A stretch of 8,168 bases of DNA from Alphaproteobacteria bacterium. GTDB lineage: Bacteria > Pseudomonadota > Alphaproteobacteria > Rhodobacterales > Rhodobacteraceae. The notes below the pieces were generated by a model that saw nothing but the letters and a program-made list of their open reading frames with translations, did not search any database and was not told the DNA's origin. Shown here one piece after another: positions 1 to 5,964 of this stretch; the first letter of the stretch is position 1; each line of letters starts with the position of its first letter. Location: contig JAUHZL010000118.1 of assembly GCA_030425945.1 (NCBI GenBank), forward strand, positions 1 to 8,168, written 5' to 3'. The translations under genes were made by a program, and so were the position numbers.

Positions 1-13
1 AGGAATGAGGTTG

Positions 14-35
14 TGAGACAAATTCAACTGTCTCA
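14..35. promoter_or_regulatory. Operator-like palindrome upstream of metR
   Basis: A perfect 7-bp inverted repeat, TGAGACA (14-20) and TGTCTCA (29-35), is separated by 8 bases and ends 21 bases before the metR start. Within it, positions 14-26 read TGAG-N5-TTCA, one base from the TGAA-N5-TTCA site known for enterobacterial MetR. The same 13 bases fit the T-N11-A rule of LysR-type binding sites. The position suits autoregulation and control of a divergent gene to the left, which is outside the window. A TAATAT sequence at 40-45 could be a -10 element but has no good -35 partner. Binding by the adjacent MetR is inferred. Confidence 0.5.
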
Positions 36-56
36 AAATTAATATGAGGTCCGCTC

Positions 57-968
57 ATGCGGATGCATCTCGAATTCCGGCACCTCCGCACGATCAAGGC
101 GATCCACGACACCGGCGGCCTCGGACGCGCGGCGGATGTGCTGAACATCACCCAGTCCGCCCTCAGCCACCAGATCAAGGGGCTGGAAGAGCAGGCCGGG
201 GTCGAGCTCTTCGTGCGCCGCTCGAAGCCGCTGAAGCTGTCCGCCGCGGGCGTCCGGCTGCTGCGCCTCGCCGAGCAGGTCCTGCCGCAGGTCGCCGCGC
301 TGGAGGAGGAATTCGCGGGCCTGCGCTCCGGCAAGACCGGGCGGCTGCACATCGCCATCGAATGCCACGCCTGTTTCGAGTGGCTGTTCCCGGTGCTCGA
401 AGCCTTTCGCCACAACTGGGGCGACGTCGACGTGGACATCCGTCCCGGCCTGTCCTTCGAGGCGCTGCCCGCGCTGGGCCGCGAGGAGGTCGACCTTGTC
501 GTCTCCTCCGACCCCGACGACCTGCCCGGCGTGACCTTCGTCCCGCTCTTCGACTACGAGCCGGTCTTCCTCGCCGCCGCCAGCAACCCGCTGGCCGCCA
601 AGCCCTTCGTCGAGGCCGAGGACTTCCGCGACCAGACGCTGCTGACCTACCCGGTGGACCGGTCGCGCCTCGATGTCTTCACCGAGCTTCTCAGCCCCGC
701 CCGGGTCGAGCCGCGCGCGATCCGGCAGGTCGAGCTGACCGCGGTGATCCTGATGCTGGTCGCCGCCGACCGGGGCGTCGCGGTGCTGCCCGACTGGGTG
801 CTGCGCGAAGTGCGCTCGAACGCCGATTACGTCACCCGGCCGCTGACCGCCTCGGGCAAGTCCAAGCGCCTCTATGCCGCCGTGCGCACGGACGACGTGG
901 AAAAGCCCTACATGGCCCATGTGCTGAAGCTGATGCGCACCGAACCCGTGAAGCTGCAGCGGCGCTGA
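57..968 (+). CDS. metR: LysR-family transcriptional regulator, probable MetR
   Basis: This 303-residue protein has LysR architecture: an N-terminal winged helix-turn-helix (about residues 5-63, with ITQSALSHQIKGLEE at 31-45 and LFVRRSKPL at 51-59) and a C-terminal periplasmic-binding-like effector domain (about 95-298). ECHACFEWLFP at 102-112 resembles the E. coli MetR stretch around its ECH..FDWLMP motif, and the recognition helix is MetR-like. MetR family members activate methionine-synthesis genes, with homocysteine as co-inducer. Length fits (E. coli MetR is about 317 residues). The ATG at 57 is chosen because GAGG (46-49) lies 7 bases upstream; the ATG at 63 is a weaker alternative. The stop codon is embedded in the G-rich ribosome-binding region of the next gene, suggesting co-transcription. 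The likely divergent target gene (metE or metF in relatives) cannot be seen. A different LysR specificity is possible but less likely. Confidence 0.85.
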   Translation: MRMHLEFRHLRTIKAIHDTGGLGRAADVLNITQSALSHQIKGLEEQAGVELFVRRSKPLKLSAAGVRLLRLAEQVLPQVAALEEEFAGLRSGKTGRLHIAIECHACFEWLFPVLEAFRHNWGDVDVDIRPGLSFEALPALGREEVDLVVSSDPDDLPGVTFVPLFDYEPVFLAAASNPLAAKPFVEAEDFRDQTLLTYPVDRSRLDVFTELLSPARVEPRAIRQVELTAVILMLVAADRGVAVLPDWVLREVRSNADYVTRPLTASGKSKRLYAAVRTDDVEKPYMAHVLKLMRTEPVKLQRR

Positions 969-980
969 GGGGGAAGACGC

Positions 981-1397
981 ATGATCGCCTATGTCACCGT
1001 CGGGGCCGACGACATGGCCGCCGCCGAGCGGTTCTATTCCGCGGTCCTCGCCCCGCTCGGCTACGCGCTCGAGCGATATCACGGCGATCTCAGCTACGTC
1101 CTGCCGCGCGCCCCGGGCCAGCCTTTCGCCCCGCCGGACCTCTACGTGAAGGCCCCGTTCGACGGCGGCCCGGCCACGGCGGGCAACGGCGCGATGGTGG
1201 CGTTCGAGGTGCCGACGCAGGCGCAGGTCCGCGCGCTCCATGCCGCGGGCCTCGCGGCGGGGGGCCATGACGCGGGCGCGCCCGGGTTCCGCGCCGCCTA
1301 TGGCCCGCGCTTCTTCGTCGGCTACCTGCGCGACCCGCAGGGCAACAAGCTGGCGCTCTTCTCCGCCAACCCGGACGAGCCGGGCCGCGACGGCTGA
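981..1397 (+). CDS. VOC-superfamily (glyoxalase/bleomycin-resistance fold) protein
   Basis: The 138-residue product has the paired beta-alpha-beta-beta-beta pattern of the vicinal-oxygen-chelate superfamily. It opens with a short strand and a helix containing AAAERFYSAVLAPLGY (13-28), and closes with AYGPRFFVGYLRDPQGNKLALF (106-127), where DPQGNK is the superfamily's typical last hairpin. The substrate is unknown. The usual metal ligands look absent: the first strand carries Y4 and T6 rather than His, and the last strand reads LALF where metalloenzymes have Glu. A binding or non-metal role is therefore plausible. The start at 981 is supported by GAGGGGGAAG at 967-976. It follows metR by 12 bases and is probably translated from the same transcript. 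Its stop is 13 bases from the stop of the convergent glutaminase gene, so the two transcripts probably overlap at their 3' ends. Confidence 0.85.
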   Translation: MIAYVTVGADDMAAAERFYSAVLAPLGYALERYHGDLSYVLPRAPGQPFAPPDLYVKAPFDGGPATAGNGAMVAFEVPTQAQVRALHAAGLAAGGHDAGAPGFRAAYGPRFFVGYLRDPQGNKLALFSANPDEPGRDG

Positions 1398-1410
1398 GAC
1401 CGCCGCCGCC

Positions 1411-3276
1411 TCAGACGAGGTTGCGGATTTCCTCGTTCGCGTGGCGCAGGCGCGTGGTCAGGCTGATGACGAGGTTCTGCAGGATCGTCGTCAGCACCTC
1501 GGGCTTCGTCTCGGCGATCTGCCGGATGCGGTCGATCGAGAACGCATAGCAGATCATCGCGCTGTCGGCATGGACGTCGGCGGTGCGCCGCCCGCCCTCG
1601 ATCAGCGCCATCTCCCCGAAGCTCTGGCCCGGCCCGACCGAGGCCACCCGCCGCCGCTGGCCGTCCGCCAGCCGGACCGAGATGCTGGCCGCCCCGCTCG
1701 CCACGATGAAGAACGCGTTCGCCTCGTCACCCTCGGATACAACCCGCGCCCCCGCGTCGAACTGGAAGGACGAGATCGCCCCCTCCAGCGCCTTCAGCCC
1801 GGCCGCGTCCAGCCCCTTGAACAGGTCGATCCGCGCCAGCGCGAACCGCGTCAGGTCGGCAGTCTCGAACACGTCGGACAGCAGGTCGTTCTCCAGCGCC
1901 TCCAGCGCGCTGTCGGTGTCGGGCAGGGTGTGGACATGGCCGCTGTCCTGCGCGCCGCCCGGCAGAAGCTGCGCCACCGGATGCCCGGCCGGCACATGGG
2001 TGAAGACCAGTTCCGGCTTTCCGGCGGCAAAGCGCGCGACCGTCTCTGCGAGCAGCCGCACCGCCGCCGGGTCCGCGTCCGAGCAGCGCTTGAAATCCAC
2101 GACCACCGCCATGCACTCGGGCGCCAGTTCCGACAGCCGCCGGATCAGCCGCTCGGCCGAGCCGAAGAACAGCGCGCCCTGCACCTCCAGCACCGCCACC
2201 CGGTGCCCTTCGCGCGACAGCGCCTCGGCTTCGGCCTGCGAGCGCAGCCGCTTCGAGCGCACTTCCGACACCCGGTACTCGCGCCGGATCACCGTCTGCA
2301 CCGTGGTGCGGTCCGAGAAGGCGTGCAGCCCGAAGTCGCGGCTGATCGCCTTGCAGACCGCGACGCCCCGGATCGAGTTGCCGTGCGCGTCGAGCGGCGG
2401 CGAATAGACCGCGATGCCCGCCTGTCCGGGGATCACCGCGACGATGCCGCCCGCGACGCCGCTCTTCGCGGGCAGGCCCACCTCGTAGGCCCATTGCCCG
2501 GCATAGTCGTACATCCCGCAGGTCGACATCAGCGTGAGCATGTCGCGGATCTGGTCCGGGCCGAGCACCGCCTTGTCGGTCACCGGCTGGGTGCCCCGGT
2601 TCGCCAGCGTCGCCGCCATCATCGCCATGTCGGCGCAGGTGACCCGGATCGCGCATTGCTTGAAGTAAAGCTCCAGCACCTCCTCGGGCGGCGCGGTGAT
2701 CATGCCCGAGTTCAGCATCATGTAGTCAATCGCCCGGTTGCGGTGCCCGGTGTCGCGCTCCGAGCGGAACACCGCCTCGTCCACGCTCAGCGGCCGCCCG
2801 GCAAGGTCCCCGAAGAAGCGCAGCAGCGCCGACAGCCGCGTCTCGGGCGTGAAGCCCGGCAGCAGTTCCGAGACCGCGATCGCGCCCGCGTTCACCATCG
2901 GGTTGAAGGGCCGGTTGTTGACGTCGTCGAGCACGATCGAGTTGAACGCCTCGCCGGTCGGCTCGACCCCGACTTGCTCCAGCACCCGCTCCACCCCGTG
3001 GGTCTTCAGCGCCAGTCCATAGGTGAACGGCTTCGACATCGACTGGATCGTGAAGGCCCGGTCCGACGCGCCCGTGGTGTAGAGCCGCCCGTCCACCGTG
3101 GCGATGGCGATGCCGAAGTCGTCCGGGTCAGCGGTGGCAAGCTCGGGGATGTAGCGCGCGACATCGCCGTCCCGCAGCGGCAGCAGCCGCGCGTGCAGCG
3201 CGTCGAGATACGTCCCGATCGGCCCGCGCCGGTCGCCCGCCGCTGCCGCCTCAGGTGCGAATGCCCCGTCCGTCAT
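1411..3276 (-). CDS. glsA: Glutaminase with C-terminal STAS and cyclic-nucleotide-binding domains
   Basis: The 621-residue protein starts with a complete glutaminase A domain (about 17-320), a beta-lactamase-like serine enzyme that hydrolyses glutamine to glutamate and ammonia. The SxxK nucleophile/base pair is S79-M-S-K82. Family blocks follow: FNPMVNAGAI (124-133), LANRGTQPVT (224-233) and GLPAKSGVAGGI (267-278). Ordinary bacterial glutaminases end near 310 residues. Here a STAS-like domain follows (about 350-460), with VVVDFKRCSDADPAAV at 391-406, then a cyclic-nucleotide-binding domain (about 482-600). The latter's phosphate cassette is recognisable as SFGEMALIEGGRRTADV (552-568), including G554, E555 and the Arg-Thr-Ala at 564-566. 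The STAS loop has Pro-Ala where many anti-sigma antagonists have the phosphorylated Ser. No membrane helix or signal peptide is visible, so it is probably cytoplasmic. The ATG at 3276 has GGGGGA (3280-3285 on the complement) just upstream. Control of activity by cAMP or cGMP is inferred. Confidence 0.9.
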   Translation of the reverse strand: MTDGAFAPEAAAAGDRRGPIGTYLDALHARLLPLRDGDVARYIPELATADPDDFGIAIATVDGRLYTTGASDRAFTIQSMSKPFTYGLALKTHGVERVLEQVGVEPTGEAFNSIVLDDVNNRPFNPMVNAGAIAVSELLPGFTPETRLSALLRFFGDLAGRPLSVDEAVFRSERDTGHRNRAIDYMMLNSGMITAPPEEVLELYFKQCAIRVTCADMAMMAATLANRGTQPVTDKAVLGPDQIRDMLTLMSTCGMYDYAGQWAYEVGLPAKSGVAGGIVAVIPGQAGIAVYSPPLDAHGNSIRGVAVCKAISRDFGLHAFSDRTTVQTVIRREYRVSEVRSKRLRSQAEAEALSREGHRVAVLEVQGALFFGSAERLIRRLSELAPECMAVVVDFKRCSDADPAAVRLLAETVARFAAGKPELVFTHVPAGHPVAQLLPGGAQDSGHVHTLPDTDSALEALENDLLSDVFETADLTRFALARIDLFKGLDAAGLKALEGAISSFQFDAGARVVSEGDEANAFFIVASGAASISVRLADGQRRRVASVGPGQSFGEMALIEGGRRTADVHADSAMICYAFSIDRIRQIAETKPEVLTTILQNLVISLTTRLRHANEEIRNLV

Positions 3277-3377
3277 GTGGTCCCCCGTCCCGCCAGCCGC
3301 GCCACCCTAGCGGGGCGCTGACGCAACGGCAGTCCGGCGGGCCGCCGGGCCGGTCCCGAGGCGTGCAGGCGGCCGCT

Positions 3378-3415
3378 CCTGCCGCAGGAACGGGCAGGCC
3401 GCCCGTAAAACGGGC
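3378..3415. repeat. Nested inverted and direct repeats between glsA and suhB
   Basis: Three short symmetric elements are packed into 38 bases of the divergent intergenic region. CCTGC-c-GCAGG spans 3378-3388. ACGGGC (3390-3395) pairs with GCCCGT (3401-3406) across a 5-base loop. The same GCCCGT can instead pair with a second ACGGGC (3410-3415) across AAA. The two ACGGGCAG direct copies (3390-3397 and 3410-3417) are exactly 20 bases apart, about two helical turns, which suits a dimeric or tandem regulator site. Alternative RNA pairings are also possible if transcription crosses the region. No factor is identifiable. Confidence 0.4.
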
Positions 3416-3448
3416 AGCCCTGCGACCGCGCGCGCCCCGTGACGAGGC

Positions 3449-3477
3449 TTGGCATCGCCCCCGCCCGCGCGTATACG
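3449..3477 (+). promoter_or_regulatory. Probable sigma70 promoter of suhB
   Basis: TTGGCA (3449-3454, five of six -35 bases) is followed after exactly 17 bases by TATACG (3472-3477, four of six -10 bases). Transcription would start near 3484, giving a short leader of about 19 bases before the suhB ATG at 3503. The -10 lies inside a perfect 14-bp palindrome, GCGCGTATACGCGC (3467-3480), so a repressor bound there would block the promoter. The palindrome may equally reflect chance in GC-rich sequence. A TTGACA at 3484-3489 is too close to the start codon to act as -35 for suhB. Confidence 0.45.
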
Positions 3478-3502
3478 CGCCGCTTGACAGACGGAGACGA
3501 CG

Positions 3503-4300
3503 ATGCAGGGCAGCGCCAACCTCAACATCATGATCAAGGCCGCCCGCAAGGCGGGCCGCAGCCTCGTGAAGGACTTCCGCGAGGTCGAGAACCTGCAGGT
3601 CTCGATGAAGGGCGCGGGCGATTTCGTCAGCCGCGCCGACCTCGCCGCCGAGAAGATCCTGAAGGAAGAGCTGCGCGGCGCGCGTCCGACCTACGGCTGG
3701 CTGGCCGAGGAGAGCGGCGCGCAGGAGGACGGCGAGGACCCGACCCGGCGCTGGATCGTCGATCCGCTCGACGGCACCACCAACTTCCTGCACGGCCTGC
3801 CGCACTGGGCGGTCTCCATCGGCCTCGAGCACAAGGGCGAGATCGTCGCGGGCGTCATCTACGACCCGGCCAAGGACGAGATGTTCTACGCCGAGAAGGG
3901 GCAGGGCGCCTGGATGAACGACAGCCTGCGCCTGCGCGTCTCGGGCCGCTCGCGGATGATCGAGACGATCTATGCCACCGGCGTGCCCTTCGCCTCGAAA
4001 CCCTACCTGCCCGCCGTCCTGCAGGACTTCGCCCGCCTGCTGCCGGTCTGCGCGGGCGTGCGCCGCTGGGGCTCGGCGGCGCTCGACCTCGCCTATGTCG
4101 CGGCCGGCCGCTACGACGGCTACTGGGAGCGCGGCCTGAAACCCTGGGACATCGCCGCCGGGATCATCCTCGTGCGCGAGGCGGGCGGCTTCGTCGAACC
4201 GATCCGTCCCGAGACCCAGCGCCTGCCCGACGACGGCCACATCGTCGCGGGCAACGCCCAGGTCTTCGAGCCTTTCGCGAAGATCATCCGCGAACGCTGA
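3503..4300 (+). CDS. suhB: Inositol-monophosphatase family protein (SuhB)
   Basis: The 265-residue protein is a full-length member of the Mg2+-dependent, Li+-sensitive phosphatase superfamily. The metal site is intact: GDFVSRAD (39-46), WLAEESG (66-72, Glu69 as ligand), DPLDGTTNF (87-95, Asp87 and Asp90) and KPWD (213-216, Asp216). The family hydrolyses myo-inositol 1-phosphate and related phosphate esters; E. coli SuhB also acts in NusA/antitermination complexes on rRNA operons, which cannot be judged from this sequence. CysQ-type activity is an alternative but the motif wording is closer to SuhB. It is cytoplasmic, with no signal peptide. The ATG at 3503 is supported by GGAGA (3493-3497) at good spacing and by a promoter just upstream. 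It is divergent from glsA, and its stop is four bases from a DnaA-box sequence in the leader of the following pilin-like gene. Confidence 0.92.
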   Translation: MQGSANLNIMIKAARKAGRSLVKDFREVENLQVSMKGAGDFVSRADLAAEKILKEELRGARPTYGWLAEESGAQEDGEDPTRRWIVDPLDGTTNFLHGLPHWAVSIGLEHKGEIVAGVIYDPAKDEMFYAEKGQGAWMNDSLRLRVSGRSRMIETIYATGVPFASKPYLPAVLQDFARLLPVCAGVRRWGSAALDLAYVAAGRYDGYWERGLKPWDIAAGIILVREAGGFVEPIRPETQRLPDDGHIVAGNAQVFEPFAKIIRER

Positions 4301-4303
4301 GAC

Positions 4304-4312
4304 TTATCCACA
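4304..4312 (+). promoter_or_regulatory. Perfect DnaA-box sequence
   Basis: TTATCCACA matches the strong E. coli DnaA-box consensus (TTATNCACA) at all nine positions. It lies four bases after the suhB stop and 64 bases before the TTG start of the first pilin-like gene. An A/T-rich nonamer of this kind is expected far less than once in a window this G+C rich. It stands alone, with no cluster, so it is not an origin. A role in DnaA-dependent transcription is possible, and chance cannot be excluded because this short gap is locally A/T rich. Confidence 0.4.
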
Positions 4313-4326
4313 ATTTCGCCTCAACT

Positions 4327-4372
4327 ATCCGTTTGAATAGCCGGATCGGCAATTTTTCTGCCATCCGGAGGG
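4327..4372 (+). promoter_or_regulatory. Leader with two mutually exclusive hairpins over the ribosome-binding site
   Basis: The leader of the TTG-initiated gene can fold in two ways. In the first, ATCCG (4327-4331) pairs with CGGAT (4342-4346) across a 10-base loop. In the second, CCGGAT (4341-4346) plus GGCA (4348-4351), with C4347 bulged, pair with TGCC plus ATCCGG (4359-4368) around the loop ATTTTTC: ten base pairs whose 3' arm includes the first two G of the Shine-Dalgarno sequence GGAGGG (4367-4372). CGGAT is shared, so the folds compete: the first would free the ribosome-binding site and the second would partly cover it. There is no recognisable riboswitch class. Function is inferred from pairing alone. 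Confidence 0.35.
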
Positions 4373-4376
4373 ACCT

Positions 4377-5093
4377 TTGCGGATACGGGCATTCCTGAAG
4401 AACGACCGCGGCGCGGTCACCGTGGATCACGTCGTGCTGACCGGCGGCCTCGTCGGGCTCGGCATCGCCACGCTCCTCGTGGTGTCCGGCGGCATCGCCG
4501 ATCTCTCGCGCGACATCGCCCGCCAACTGACGGAGCAGCGCATCAGCGACAGCTTCCGCAGCCTCGTCGAGCAGGTCTGCCGCGACGGCGGCGCGGGCTT
4601 CGGTCCCGCCCCCGCCGGCCCGACCGGCGAGACGTGGAACGGCCTGCCGGTCAACGCGCTCCTGATCTACCAGGCCAGCGACTTCGTCGGCGGCCTGCCG
4701 ACCGAGTCGGGCGCCGTGGCGGCGGGCGGCCGGGCACAGACGCTCACGCTCCGCGCCGACGCGCGGCCCGCGATCCTCTATCTCGCCGACGACGACGCCC
4801 TCCTGCACGAGGTGGACGACAGCCAGAAGGTCGCGCAGGACATCACCCTGAACGGCGACACCTTCGTCGCCGGATCGGATGTCAGCGCCGCCTATACCCT
4901 CAGCGACCCGGACAGCGGGATCATGCTGTCCTCGCTGCACTTCGGGAACCCGTTCAACGGCAACTGGCAGGGCCCGGTGATGGCCACCACCGCCTCGAAC
5001 CCGCTCGAGCCGGGCGAGAGCTACAGCTTCAATCGCAACATCACCACGCACCAGAACGAGCAGCCCTACAGCGCCTATCTCGGCTGCGGCTGA
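4377..5093 (+). CDS. Prepilin-like membrane-anchored protein with unknown C-terminal domain (first paralog)
   Basis: I do not recognise a named gene. The 238-residue product starts with a short basic segment and FLKNDRG|AVTVD (6-17), which resembles a Flp/type IVb prepilin cleavage site with Asp at +5 instead of the usual Glu. One hydrophobic helix follows (about 18-42). After an amphipathic region (43-67) there is a domain of about 140 residues rich in predicted beta-strands, with LLIYQASDFVGGLPTE (95-110), DSQKVAQDITLNG (148-160), VSAAYTLS (169-176), PLEPG (209-213) and a terminal YLGCG. Two cysteines, C68 and C237, bracket this domain and could form a disulfide outside the cytoplasm. The start is TTG at 4377, preceded by GGAGGG (4367-4372); there is no in-frame ATG or GTG between that site and the conserved N-terminus. 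From memory, the C-terminal part faintly recalls the beta-rich segment before Hint domains in Rhodobacteraceae proteins. It is paralogous to the next gene. Confidence 0.8.
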   Translation: MRIRAFLKNDRGAVTVDHVVLTGGLVGLGIATLLVVSGGIADLSRDIARQLTEQRISDSFRSLVEQVCRDGGAGFGPAPAGPTGETWNGLPVNALLIYQASDFVGGLPTESGAVAAGGRAQTLTLRADARPAILYLADDDALLHEVDDSQKVAQDITLNGDTFVAGSDVSAAYTLSDPDSGIMLSSLHFGNPFNGNWQGPVMATTASNPLEPGESYSFNRNITTHQNEQPYSAYLGCG

Positions 5094-5094
5094 T

Positions 5095-5123
5095 CCTTTC
5101 GGATGTCCTCGCTATCCGAAGGG
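5095..5123 (+). terminator. Stem-loop after the first pilin-like gene
   Basis: CCTTTCGGAT (5095-5104) pairs with ATCCGAAGGG (5114-5123) around a 9-base loop: ten base pairs with one G-U. It begins one base after the stop codon at 5091-5093. There is no T-run afterwards, so it is not a canonical intrinsic terminator. It may act as a 3'-end stabiliser, a pause site or a factor-assisted terminator. Its position suggests the two paralogs are expressed at different levels. Confidence 0.45.
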
Positions 5124-5142
5124 GCAGGGCCAGGGGCATCCG

Positions 5143-5217
5143 TATAAGTCCTTAAGTTTGCATAAGACTCTCCGGTCGACCGGGTCTATCTCCGCGTGGG
5201 GGCCACACGCGAGGAAA
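5143..5217 (+). promoter_or_regulatory. Upstream region of the second pilin-like gene: -10-like element, palindrome, RBS
   Basis: An A/T-rich island interrupts the GC-rich sequence. TATAAG (5143-5148) matches five of six -10 bases and CATAAG (5161-5166) matches four, but neither has a convincing -35. A perfect 12-bp palindrome, CCGGTCGACCGG (5172-5183), lies downstream and could be an operator or form a hairpin in the leader. GAGGAAAG (5211-5218) is a good Shine-Dalgarno sequence for the ATG at 5223. A separate promoter for this gene is likely given the hairpin upstream, but its exact position is not settled. Confidence 0.3.
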
Positions 5218-5222
5218 GACCC

Positions 5223-5948
5223 ATGCGCCAGAGCCTGTCACGATTCCTGACCGATCAGTCCGGGGCCGTCACCGTGGACTGGACCGTCATCACCGGGGCC
5301 ACCATGGTCAGCGGGCTGATGGTCAGCCTGATCATCGCCCTCGGCACCTCGGACGTGTCGCACGACACCGCCGACCTGCTGACCGGCTACAGCGACACCG
5401 ACGCACCCGCGCCGCTGCCGCAGGACCTGACCGATGTCGAGCGCGCCTGCGCCCTCGGGGCCGATGCCGCCAGGGCGGCCTTCGACGCGACCGGCCGCCG
5501 GATCGAGAGCCTGCTGGTCTACCAGGCCAGCGACTTCGTCTCGGGCGTCCCGAACGAGAAGCGCAGCCTCGCCGATCTCGACAAGGGCGAGATCCTCGTG
5601 CTCCGCGAGGGCGCGACGCCGATCCGGCTGAACATGACCGACGACAACCGCCTGCTGGAAGAGCGCGCCTACAGCCAGAAGCTCGCCACCGACACCACCC
5701 TCTCGGGCAAGACCTACGAGGTCGGCGACCGCGTGTCTGCTGCCTATCACCTGTCCGCGGGCGGCCTCACCCTGACCGGCCTGCAACTGGACGCCGACCC
5801 GTCCGGACGCCAGAGCGGCCCGATGAACGCCATCGCCGTGTCCTTCCCGCTGGAGCCGGGCCGCGGCTACGCGCTCGACGGCACCACCGACGCCAACGGC
5901 GCGCCGCTCTCCTACGACGCCTACGCGGGTTGCGGCACGGTCGGGTAA
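5223..5948 (+). CDS. Prepilin-like membrane-anchored protein with unknown C-terminal domain (second paralog)
   Basis: The 241-residue protein is a diverged paralog of the preceding product. It begins with a basic stretch and FLTDQSG|AVTVD (8-19), a possible prepilin cleavage site with Asp at +5, followed by one membrane helix (about 20-41) that differs strongly from its sister. A Pro/Asp-rich linker (58-70) leads into the shared domain: LLVYQASDFVSGVPNE (97-112), YSQKLATDTTLSG (150-162), VSAAYHLS (171-178), PLEPG (209-213) and YAGCG (234-238). Cysteines again fall at the domain's start and end (C76, C237). The ATG at 5223 is preferred over the GTG at 5196 because GAGGAAAG sits 8 bases upstream and because this start aligns with the sister protein. 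It lies 129 bases after the first paralog on the same strand, and its stop is 16 bases from the convergent rhomboid gene. Function unknown; an envelope or surface location is inferred. Confidence 0.82.
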   Translation: MRQSLSRFLTDQSGAVTVDWTVITGATMVSGLMVSLIIALGTSDVSHDTADLLTGYSDTDAPAPLPQDLTDVERACALGADAARAAFDATGRRIESLLVYQASDFVSGVPNEKRSLADLDKGEILVLREGATPIRLNMTDDNRLLEERAYSQKLATDTTLSGKTYEVGDRVSAAYHLSAGGLTLTGLQLDADPSGRQSGPMNAIAVSFPLEPGRGYALDGTTDANGAPLSYDAYAGCGTVG

Positions 5949-5964
5949 CGCCCGGCCGCGCGCC

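Noticed and set aside
1240..3321. 693-codon open frame on the plus strand across the glutaminase gene
   Set aside because: It is antisense to a strongly supported glutaminase, rich in Arg, His and Ala with no domain motifs, as expected for a shadow frame in high-G+C DNA.
5196..5222. GTG at 5196 as the start of the second pilin-like gene
   Set aside because: It would place the good Shine-Dalgarno sequence inside the coding region and add nine residues that the sister protein does not have.
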